A DNA stretch of 11,141 nt, taken from the NCBI GenBank assembly GCA_964562455.1, contig CAZLTN010000160.1, positions 1 through 11,141 of the forward strand. The letters run 5' to 3'. A program made the position numbers and the translations under genes. The DNA comes from Ravibacter sp964562455. Lineage in GTDB: Bacteria > Bacteroidota > Bacteroidia > Cytophagales > Spirosomataceae. The notes below the pieces were generated by a model. It saw only the letters and a list, made by a program, of their open reading frames with translations, was not told the origin of the DNA and did no database searches. This document shows positions 1 to 6,604 of this stretch, piece by piece. Position 1 is the stretch's first letter, and every line of letters begins with the position of its first letter.

Positions 1-1
1 G

Positions 2-1108
2 CAACTGGCTAAGAAGCACCGTTTGTCAAAAGCGCAAATTATCCTGAACAGCTCTCATACTCATTCCGGTCCGGTTCTTAAGGACGCGTTGTATGACTAT
101 TATACCAGGCCGATCGACGATGCCCACCTGAAACTGATTGCCGACTACACAGACAGGCTTGAAAAAAAGATTATAGCGGCTGTAGACGAGGCCATAGGCC
201 GGTTAAAGCCGGCGAAGGTCTCCGCATCGAACGGAGTGGCCCGGTTCCAGGTGAACAGGCGAAACAACACGGAAGCTACTCTTACGCCTGAAACGCAGCT
301 ACGGGGCCCGAACGACTATGCTGTGCCGGTAATGAAGATTTCCGGCATAAACGGAGAACCGATAGCGATTGTGTTTGGCTACGCTTGTCACCCTACAGTG
401 CTGAGCACCTATAAATGGTCGGGCGACTATGCGGGATTTGCCCAGATCGAGCTCGAAAAGAAGTTCCCCGGATACACAGCCTTGTTTTTCCAGGGCGCCG
501 GCGCCGATCAGAACCCGCTGCCGAGGCGTACGGAAGCCCTGGCTGAGCAATATGGTCTTACGCTGGCTGCAGCAGTTCTGGCTACGGTAAACCAGGAAAT
601 GAGACAGTTGAAGCCGGTTTTGAATACCGGCTACAGGGAAGTGGAGCTAAAGCTGGCGCCGGTCCCTACGAGAGAGGAGCTTTTGAAAACTGAATCTTCG
701 GCAAAGGATTATTCGAAGACATGGGCCAGGCGGCTGATAGATCAGATAGACCGGGGAGAAAGCCTGATGCAGTCTTATCCTTATTACCCCGTCCAGATCT
801 GGAATCTCGGCGGACTCAACTGGGTTGTGCTCGGAGGTGAGGTAGTGGTAGAATATGCGCTGAAAGCAAAGGAGATATTCGGGAATGAAACCTTCGTATT
901 GGGATACTCCAACGACATGATGGCCTATATTCCCTCGCTCACGGTGCTTACCGAAGGCGGCTATGAAGGCGCCCGCTCGCAGGTTTATTTCAAAGGGCTT
1001 TCCTCAACATGGGATCCCGGCATTGAAGCCGTTATTCTTTCTGAGCTTGTGAAACTTGCCGACGAGATGAAGGTAAATAAGCGGTATTCACGCATTCTCG
1101 GGAACTAA
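2..1108 (+). CDS. Neutral/alkaline ceramidase-like protein (5' end missing)
   Basis: This is the C-terminal 368 residues of a protein related to neutral/alkaline non-lysosomal ceramidases (PF04734). The frame is open to the left edge, so the real start lies outside the window; the TTG at 23 is internal and not a credible start. Visible landmarks are SSHTHSGP near the left end, GYACHPT (His codon 389-391), FFQGAGADQNP (about 488-520), LGGE (Glu codon 839-841) and MAYIP (Tyr codon 926-928). By family knowledge these match the zinc-ligand His, His, Glu and Tyr of true ceramidases. However, the hexapeptide GDVSPN that carries the nucleophilic Ser of characterised ceramidases reads GADQNP here. 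The zinc site therefore looks kept but the ceramidase nucleophile does not, and the substrate may be a different amide or ester. Ceramidases are usually exported, but the N-terminus that would show a signal is missing. The gene converges on the DUF1501 gene, with 31 bases between the stops. Confidence 0.85.
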   Translation, partial: QLAKKHRLSKAQIILNSSHTHSGPVLKDALYDYYTRPIDDAHLKLIADYTDRLEKKIIAAVDEAIGRLKPAKVSASNGVARFQVNRRNNTEATLTPETQLRGPNDYAVPVMKISGINGEPIAIVFGYACHPTVLSTYKWSGDYAGFAQIELEKKFPGYTALFFQGAGADQNPLPRRTEALAEQYGLTLAAAVLATVNQEMRQLKPVLNTGYREVELKLAPVPTREELLKTESSAKDYSKTWARRLIDQIDRGESLMQSYPYYPVQIWNLGGLNWVVLGGEVVVEYALKAKEIFGNETFVLGYSNDMMAYIPSLTVLTEGGYEGARSQVYFKGLSSTWDPGIEAVILSELVKLADEMKVNKRYSRILGN

Positions 1109-1139
1109 GAAACTTATCCCGGAAGTTGCTGTGTCCCGG

Positions 1140-2645
1140 CTATGCGATAATGTCGCGGATTACTTTCCCGGCTACATCCGTCAGCCTGAAAGGCCTTCCC
1201 TGGAAAGGATAGGTAAACTCTTCGTGGTCAAATCCAAGCCGGTTCAGGATGGTGGCCTGGATATCGAAGGCATCGACTTTCCCGCTGACTGCCGTATATC
1301 CTATCTCGTCGGTTTCTCCATAGGTAACTCCCTTTTTGATGCCCCCGCCGGCCATCCAGATCGTGAATGCCTCGGTGTGGTGATCTCTTCCTTTGTAGGG
1401 GTTTTGTATCCCGTTACGGTTTTCCATCATCGGGGTCCGGCCGAATTCTCCCGCCCATATGACCAGGGTTTCGTCGAGCAGTCCGCGCTGTTCGAGATCG
1501 AGGAGCAAAGCCGTTACCGGTTGATCGACACTGCGGTATTTATCGAGGATCCCGACGTTCAGCGCGTTGCTGGCCACATTGCCGTGTGCGTCCCAGCCCC
1601 AGTCGAAAAGCTGCACAAACCTGACGCCTTTTTCCACCAGCTTACGGGCAAGCAGCACGTTATTGGCGAAGCAGGGTTTCCCGGGTTGGGTGCCGTACAT
1701 TTCATGGATATACTGCGGCTCATCGTTGATGTTCATCACTTCGGGTGCCGTGATCTGCATCCGGTAGGCCATTTCGTACTGTGAAATACGCGACAGAATT
1801 TCGGGGTCGTTGTAGGTCTCGTATTCCAGCATGTTGGCCTGGTTGATGGCATCGATAGAGGCCTTGCGTAAATCACGGCTCATTCCTTCCGGGTCTTTTA
1901 TAAACAAAACCGGGTCTCCCTCGCTTCTGCATTGTACTCCCTGGTAAACAGAAGGGAGAAAGCCGCTTCCCCACACGCTTTTCCCGGCATCCGGGAAACT
2001 GCCCCCGCTGGTAAGCACCACGAAGCCGGGCAGGTTCTGGTTGTCTGTCCCCAGGCCGTAAGTCGCCCAGCTTCCCAGGCTTGGCCTTCCCAGCCGGGCG
2101 GAGCCTGTGTGCATCAGCAACTGTGCGGGGGCATGATTGAACTGATCGGTAGTAACGGCTTTCAGGAAAGAAATCCGGTCCACCACTTTTGACAGGTAGG
2201 GAAGATTTTCGCTCACCCAGGCGCCGCTTTGTCCGTACCGCGCAAAGGAAGCCTGCGGGCCCAGCATCTTCGGAACACCGGTTATAAACGCAAATTGTTT
2301 CCCTTCCAGAAACGAAGGAGGACAATCCTGTCCGTCCATTTTCGCGAGTTCCGGCTTATAGTCAAATGTTTCAAATTGGGAAGGAGCTCCCGCCAGGTGC
2401 ACGAATATGACGCTTTTGGCTTTTGCCGCGAAGGGCGGGGATTTTGGGAAAAGCGGCCGGGCCGGATCGAAGAGATCTGCCGTCGGTTCGGCTTTCCGCG
2501 AGCTGCAGCCGAAAAGCGAGCCCATCGCAAGCGCACCCAGTCCCATAGCGCTCTCTTTCAGAAAGTGCCGCCGGGTATGAGCCTTTAAAATTGTTTCCCT
2601 GGCTTCTGTCGCCAGCTTCTGCGCATTCAGTTCCTGCCGGGTCAT
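1140..2645 (-). CDS. DUF1501 protein with Tat/lipoprotein signal
   Basis: This is a 501-residue protein of the DUF1501 family (PF07394), a relative of the alkaline phosphatase/sulfatase fold whose reaction is not established. The N-terminus has about 23 polar residues, then TRRHFLK (Arg25-Arg26), a hydrophobic stretch and LFGC with Cys47. That is a twin-arginine signal ending in a lipobox, so a folded, lipid-anchored extracytoplasmic protein is expected. Family landmarks seen are VHLAGAPSQFETFDYKP, GEFGRTPM, GRDHHTEAF and a C-terminal FQGRPFRLTDV. The length is normal for the family. The ATG at 2645-2643 is the only start that keeps the whole signal; the bases before it are A-rich with no clear Shine-Dalgarno. 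It begins 10 bases after the stop of the PSCyt/DUF1553 gene, so the two are probably co-transcribed and translationally coupled. This couple is common in Planctomycetes and found in Bacteroidota. Family assignment is firm; biochemical role is unknown. Confidence 0.93.
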   Translation of the reverse strand: MTRQELNAQKLATEARETILKAHTRRHFLKESAMGLGALAMGSLFGCSSRKAEPTADLFDPARPLFPKSPPFAAKAKSVIFVHLAGAPSQFETFDYKPELAKMDGQDCPPSFLEGKQFAFITGVPKMLGPQASFARYGQSGAWVSENLPYLSKVVDRISFLKAVTTDQFNHAPAQLLMHTGSARLGRPSLGSWATYGLGTDNQNLPGFVVLTSGGSFPDAGKSVWGSGFLPSVYQGVQCRSEGDPVLFIKDPEGMSRDLRKASIDAINQANMLEYETYNDPEILSRISQYEMAYRMQITAPEVMNINDEPQYIHEMYGTQPGKPCFANNVLLARKLVEKGVRFVQLFDWGWDAHGNVASNALNVGILDKYRSVDQPVTALLLDLEQRGLLDETLVIWAGEFGRTPMMENRNGIQNPYKGRDHHTEAFTIWMAGGGIKKGVTYGETDEIGYTAVSGKVDAFDIQATILNRLGFDHEEFTYPFQGRPFRLTDVAGKVIRDIIA

Positions 2646-2655
2646 AGTGATTGCT

Positions 2656-5403
2656 TTAATTCTTCATAATCAGTTCATCGAGATTCATCATGGCGTTGGC
2701 TATGACCACCAACGCCGCCGACCGGGCGTCCGATGGCGCGTCCGGGCCGCCCAGCATTTGTTTTGTCCTGAGGGTATCCTGCCTGAATTCGGCATAGGCT
2801 TTCTGGTACAACGCCTCGAAAACTTTCAGCTTATTTTCCTGTAGCGGCCTGTAAGTGGCTATAGCGTAGCCTTTTTTCAATTGACCGGCCAGGTCCGGGC
2901 CGCCTTCCTCTTTCATGCGGGCAGCAAAATGACGCGCCATGTCGAGGTAGGCGGAGTCATTGAGTGTTACGAGCGCCTGCAGCGGTGTATTGGTTCTGAT
3001 TCTTCTCGCGGTGCATAATACCCTGGGCATGCCATCGAATGTGATCATGGAAGGGTAGGGCGCCGTACGTTTCCAATAGGTATATAATGCCCGCCGGTAT
3101 TGGTCCTCGCCGCTGCTGTTTTTCCAATCGGCCCGGTTGTAGGGCGATAGCCAGATGCCCGGCGGTTGCCAGGGCATTACGCTGGGGCCATACATTTTGT
3201 CGCTCATCAACCCGCTGATACTAAGCGCCTGATCCCTGATCTGTTCCGCGCTCAGGCGGAGGCGCGGCCCCCTGGCGTACCATTTATTTGAAGGGTCTTT
3301 TTCAGCCAGTTCGTTTGAGATACGGGAGTCCTGGCGATAGGTAGCGCTCATGACCACCGCTTTCAGCAATGCTTTGGTACTCCATTTAAAATCGTTCATA
3401 AACTTCCAACTGAGATGGTCGAGCAGCTCCCGGTGGGTCGGCGGCATTCCCTGGGTACCCATGTCTTCGAGCGTTTCTACGATACCTGTTCCAAAAAGCT
3501 GTTCCCATATCCTGTTGACCATCGTCCTGGATACAAGCGGGTTGCGTTTGTCGGTCAGCCACCGGGCAAGTCCCAGCCGGTTCGCCGGGGTTCCTTCCGG
3601 CATAGGGAAGCTGAGAGACTGAGGCACGGCCGGTTCGACCGTGTTGGTGGCGAGCAGGCGGTTGCCCCTGTCAAAGACCTGTGTTTTCCGCTTCAGCCAG
3701 CCTGGATTTTCCATCATCACGGGTGTCGTCGTTACGTCGTTGGTAGTAACCAGGTCCCGGAATATCTTCTGATAATTTCCGGCCTCCTCCGCAGGCATTT
3801 CAGGAATAGCGGGCAAAAAGCCTATCCAGTCGAAAGTGAGATAGAAGTCGTCGGATTTCGCCGGCAGCGATGGGTTGTCGTAAGTGAGATAAATATCATG
3901 TATGCCTTTCTGAGAGGGGAACCCGATGAATTCTTTCCTCCATTTATTCATTGGCTGGATAGCCACGCTGGCCAGGATCGGCCCGTCCGGCGAATCTGTC
4001 CTGATTTGCAGGATCCCGTTCTTTGTATCCGAAAAATAGTTCCAGACCATCTGGCCTGCATTTTCCAGGTCTACATTTTTTAACCTCGCCCGTGCATGGT
4101 TGGAGAAGGCAAGCGCTACATTTTTATTGATCACCAGTGCGTTTTCCAGGCTGTCGGCCGAAACCATGTTGATCGAGGGTTGCCATGTACGTACAAAGCT
4201 GTCGAATTTCCCGGCTTCCTGCTCTGAGCCGTGGCGCCTGATCCAGGATATAAGCTCGGTAAAATGATGCTTCAGGGTATCGTTTTTGAATTCGCGGAGA
4301 AGCGGGTAGTCGGCGGGGATATCCTCGTCGCGCGTATTGTTGAAGAATGCCATGAACCTGTAATATTCCTCATGACGGAAGGGATCATAAGGATGGCTGT
4401 GGCACTGGACACACGAAAAGGTGGTGCTCATCAGCGCTTCCCACGTCGTATTGACCCTGTCCATTACCGCTGCTATGCGGAATTCTTCATTGTCCGTGCC
4501 GCCTTCATCATTGGTCATCGTGTTGCGGCTGAACGCGGTAGCAATGTACTGCTCGTCGGTCGCAGCGGGAAGAAGATCGCCCGCAATCTGCCCGCTGATG
4601 AATTCATCGTACGGCATGTCGTCGTTAAAGGCTTTTATGAGCCAGTCTCGGTATCGCCATATCTGGCGACCGCCGTCCGATTCATATCCTTTCGTATCGG
4701 CATAGCGCGAAAGATCGAGCCACATTCCTGCCCATTTTTCGCCGAAGCGCCTGGAAGCAAGCAGTGAGTCGACAAGCTCTTCATAAGCATGCTCATCATT
4801 GCTTTCCAGGAATTTACGGGCAATGGTATTTCCCGGATACATGCCGGTCAGGTCGAGGCTGACCCTTCGGAGCAGTGTGAATTTATCGGCCTCCGGGGAA
4901 GGTGTGAGCTTCTCTTCCTTCAGCTTCGCGTAAACGAATTTGTCTATGTCGCTTTTGACCCAATTGCCGCTCAGCCGTGGCGCAGGTGTTTCCTTTACCG
5001 GGAGATAAGCCCAATGGTCGCCCCATTCCGCCCCTTGCCTGATCCATCTTTTGATGATCCCGACTTCTTCGTCGCTGAGCGGCTCATGCCGGTAGGGCAT
5101 CCGTTCTTCCGGATCGTCGGAAAGAATGCGTTTTACCATTTCGCTGTTTTCGGGGTCGCCGGGTATGATGGCTGGTTTGCCCGATTCGGTTACCGCCAAC
5201 GCTTCCTCCCTGAACAGGACACTGAAACCGCCCTGGGCTTTGACGCCTCCGTGGCAGGATATGCACTTTTTATTGAGTATCGGCTTTACTTCGGTGCTGA
5301 AATCTACTTTACGGTTTTTGCGCACAAGGGGGATAAGCACGAGCATGGCGGCAGACAGCAGCACCACAATGGCAGGAATCCCCGGTTGAAGCAGTCTTTT
5401 CAT
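2656..5403 (-). CDS. Planctomycete-type cytochrome PSCyt1-DUF1549-DUF1553 protein
   Basis: This is a 915-residue exported protein with the order signal/anchor, PSCyt1, PSCyt2 (DUF1549), PSD1 (DUF1553). Residues 1-28 are a positively charged start plus a hydrophobic helix, a signal peptide or N-terminal membrane anchor. A haem-binding CxxCH lies at Cys47, Cys50 and His51 (KKCISCHGG), followed by about 90 residues typical of PSCyt1. The DUF1549 part contains a second CxxCH (Cys331, Cys334, His335, followed by SHPYDPF), a conserved element of that family; whether it binds haem is uncertain. The DUF1553 part shows NRIWEQLFGTG, SATYRQDSR and RTNTPLQALVTLND (from Arg803). A covalent c-type haem would place it in the periplasm or on the cell surface. 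No enzyme activity is proven for this architecture; oxidation of sugars or other organic substrates is a guess. It heads a two-gene unit with the DUF1501 gene and is transcribed from the divergent region 5404-5715. Confidence 0.95.
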   Translation of the reverse strand: MKRLLQPGIPAIVVLLSAAMLVLIPLVRKNRKVDFSTEVKPILNKKCISCHGGVKAQGGFSVLFREEALAVTESGKPAIIPGDPENSEMVKRILSDDPEERMPYRHEPLSDEEVGIIKRWIRQGAEWGDHWAYLPVKETPAPRLSGNWVKSDIDKFVYAKLKEEKLTPSPEADKFTLLRRVSLDLTGMYPGNTIARKFLESNDEHAYEELVDSLLASRRFGEKWAGMWLDLSRYADTKGYESDGGRQIWRYRDWLIKAFNDDMPYDEFISGQIAGDLLPAATDEQYIATAFSRNTMTNDEGGTDNEEFRIAAVMDRVNTTWEALMSTTFSCVQCHSHPYDPFRHEEYYRFMAFFNNTRDEDIPADYPLLREFKNDTLKHHFTELISWIRRHGSEQEAGKFDSFVRTWQPSINMVSADSLENALVINKNVALAFSNHARARLKNVDLENAGQMVWNYFSDTKNGILQIRTDSPDGPILASVAIQPMNKWRKEFIGFPSQKGIHDIYLTYDNPSLPAKSDDFYLTFDWIGFLPAIPEMPAEEAGNYQKIFRDLVTTNDVTTTPVMMENPGWLKRKTQVFDRGNRLLATNTVEPAVPQSLSFPMPEGTPANRLGLARWLTDKRNPLVSRTMVNRIWEQLFGTGIVETLEDMGTQGMPPTHRELLDHLSWKFMNDFKWSTKALLKAVVMSATYRQDSRISNELAEKDPSNKWYARGPRLRLSAEQIRDQALSISGLMSDKMYGPSVMPWQPPGIWLSPYNRADWKNSSGEDQYRRALYTYWKRTAPYPSMITFDGMPRVLCTARRIRTNTPLQALVTLNDSAYLDMARHFAARMKEEGGPDLAGQLKKGYAIATYRPLQENKLKVFEALYQKAYAEFRQDTLRTKQMLGGPDAPSDARSAALVVIANAMMNLDELIMKN

Positions 5404-5444
5404 GGCGACAATAGCCTTTGTAGTTTGGTCAGGGTGTTTGGAGA

Positions 5445-5454
5445 ATTGTACAAT
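5445..5454. promoter_or_regulatory. 10-base perfect palindrome, possible operator
   Basis: ATTGTACAAT is its own reverse complement. It lies 42 bases upstream of the start of the PSCyt/DUF1553 gene (- strand), a position where a repressor or activator dimer could act on that promoter. A perfect 10-base palindrome is expected about once per thousand positions, so chance is possible. Confidence 0.25.
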
Positions 5455-5492
5455 AAATAAATTCTGTACTAAAAAGTCAACAACAATATCTT

Positions 5493-5504
5493 CCTTTTAA
5501 AAGG
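5493..5504. promoter_or_regulatory. 12-base perfect palindrome, possible operator
   Basis: CCTTTTAAAAGG is its own reverse complement. It lies in the middle of the divergent region and overlaps the next inverted repeat by two bases (GG). A perfect palindrome of this length is expected about once in 4,000 positions, so its presence between divergent starts is suggestive only. Confidence 0.3.
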
Positions 5505-5515
5505 TTCGGAGAACC
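5503..5515. promoter_or_regulatory. Inverted repeat GGTTC-GGA-GAACC
   Basis: GGTTC and GAACC are exact reverse complements around a 3-base centre. The element directly abuts and overlaps the 12-base palindrome. It could be a dimer binding site. As an RNA it could also form a short 5-pair stem, but no T-run follows, so a terminator is unlikely. Confidence 0.3.
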
Positions 5516-5649
5516 GCCATGATAGAAAACTCGGAATTCGTGTTATTATCGTAAGGAGAGGGGGCTTTTTTGCGATTTTAAACGTCCTTTGAAACAGAGT
5601 AGATTCATTGTGCTAAAGAGTTATTGATTATATGCTCCGGGAAGGGGTA

Positions 5650-5678
5650 GGGCAACGCAGAGCCTGTAAGCGCAGCCC
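5650..5678 (+). other. Possible 5' leader hairpin of the amidohydrolase gene
   Basis: GGGC (5650-5653) pairs with GCCC (5675-5678). Inside it CGC (5656-5658) pairs with GCG (5670-5672), with a two-by-two internal loop between and an 11-base terminal loop. The structure ends 37 bases before the chosen ATG at 5716. It lies in a GC-rich patch of an otherwise AT-rich leader. It matches no riboswitch class I recognise, and I cannot show that the transcript starts upstream of it. Confidence 0.25.
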
Positions 5679-5715
5679 GGGATCAGTTAATCACTTAATA
5701 TCCAATAACGTAAAA

Positions 5716-6543
5716 ATGAAAATAGACAGCCACCAGCACTTCTGGAAATACCATCCTGTAAAAGACGCCTGGATAACAGACGAAATGGCCGTTATTCAGA
5801 ACGACTTCATGCCTGAACACCTGGAACCTCTTCTGAAAGAAAGTGGTATCGACGGCTGTGTAGCGGTGCAGGCAGACCAGAGCGAAGCGGAAACCCTCTT
5901 TTTGCTGGATCTCCTCGAAAAGCATGATTTCATCAAAGGGGTAGTGGGCTGGATAGATTTCCGTGCGGAGAATCTGGAGGAAAGGCTGGAGTATTTTGCA
6001 CAGTTCGATGCTCTGAAAGGCTTTCGCCATATCGTACAGGCCGAACCGGAGGTCGATTTCCTTCTGCGGGATGATTTCTGCAGGGGTATATCCCGGTTGA
6101 AAAAATATAACTATACCTACGACGTGCTGATCTATCCCAGACACGTCCGCAACTCGATTGAGTTTGTAAAGCGTTTCCCCGATCAGCCTTTCGTGGTAGA
6201 CCATATTGCAAAGCCATTTATCAAAGACCAGGTTATCGATGAGTGGGCCAGGAATATGAAGCCGTTCCGGGAGCTGGAGCATGTGACCTGTAAAATCTCA
6301 GGCCTGATAACGGAGGCGGATTGGGCTAAATGGAAATATGATGATTTTAAGAAGTACATCGATGTGACGCTCGATATTTTCGGAATAGACCGCGTAATGT
6401 TCGGAAGCGACTGGCCGGTATGCCTGGTAGGTGCGTCGTATCACGAAACCTGCGAAATATTGCGTCAGAACACGTTTCAGCTATCTGCCGGTGAAAACCA
6501 GAAGCTCTGGGGGCAGAACTGTATTGATTTTTACAACCTTTAG
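5716..6543 (+). CDS. Amidohydrolase, L-fuconolactonase / sugar-lactonase type
   Basis: This is a 275-residue metal-dependent hydrolase of the amidohydrolase-2 family (COG3618), whose known members open sugar lactones such as L-fucono- and L-rhamnono-1,4-lactone to the acids. It has no signal peptide, so it is cytoplasmic. The TIM-barrel landmarks are DSHQHFW (His6, His8) at the first strand, FRHIVQ (His105), VVDHIAKP (His163) and MFGSDWPVC (Asp232), the usual metal and catalytic positions. The start is placed at ATG 5716 because family members begin directly with M-x-I-D-x-H-x-H. An in-frame ATG at 5632 would add 28 residues without family similarity. The context is A-rich (GTAAAAATG) with no Shine-Dalgarno, normal for Bacteroidota. 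It is the first gene of the rightward unit, 61 bases before the exported protein at 6605. No sugar dehydrogenase, aldolase or mutarotase is nearby in the window, so which lactone it uses is open. Family is firm, substrate tentative. Confidence 0.88.
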   Translation: MKIDSHQHFWKYHPVKDAWITDEMAVIQNDFMPEHLEPLLKESGIDGCVAVQADQSEAETLFLLDLLEKHDFIKGVVGWIDFRAENLEERLEYFAQFDALKGFRHIVQAEPEVDFLLRDDFCRGISRLKKYNYTYDVLIYPRHVRNSIEFVKRFPDQPFVVDHIAKPFIKDQVIDEWARNMKPFRELEHVTCKISGLITEADWAKWKYDDFKKYIDVTLDIFGIDRVMFGSDWPVCLVGASYHETCEILRQNTFQLSAGENQKLWGQNCIDFYNL

Positions 6544-6604
6544 TCGGCGGGACTTACGGGCTTTGCGGCTTAACCCCGATTAAATATCTATATCTAAACC
6601 CGAT

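Larger units (their letters stand above)
5404..5715. promoter_or_regulatory. Divergent control region
   Basis: These 312 bases separate the starts of two divergent transcription units and must hold promoters for both. They are more AT-rich than the flanking genes. I found no exact match to the Bacteroidota promoter pattern TAnnTTTG with an upstream TTG at the right spacing, on either strand, so no promoter is called. An ATG at 5632 is in frame with the + strand gene but is treated as leader. The region contains three palindromic elements (5445-5454, 5493-5504, 5503-5515) and a leader hairpin (5650-5678), listed separately. No gene-like sequence is seen. Confidence 0.6.

Noticed and set aside
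1111..1127. AACTT / AAGTT hairpin between the convergent genes as a terminator
   Set aside because: The stem has only five mostly A-T pairs with a 7-base loop and no T-run on either side; too weak to call.
1131..1784. 217-codon open frame on the + strand
   Set aside because: It lies fully antisense to the well-supported DUF1501 gene, has low-complexity shadow composition and matches no family pattern.
5412..5427. TAGCCTTTG and TAGTTTG as Bacteroidota -7 promoter elements
   Set aside because: The spacing between TA and TTTG is wrong in both, they point rightward far from the + strand start, and no matching upstream TTG is placed correctly.
4231..5460. Two long + strand open frames (4231-4767 and 4789-5460)
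   Set aside because: Both are antisense shadows of the PSCyt/DUF1553 gene, produced by its codon bias; they show no domain motif.
5551..5572. GC-rich run followed by six T bases near 5566-5571 as an intrinsic terminator
   Set aside because: The purine-rich GGAGAGGGGGC before the T-run has no complementary arm, so no stem forms.
6572..6604. Direct repeat AACCCCGAT / AAACCCGAT just before the start at 6605
   Set aside because: Two short imperfect copies 24 bases apart in an AT-rich gap. They could be a regulator site, but chance is as likely and nothing else supports it.
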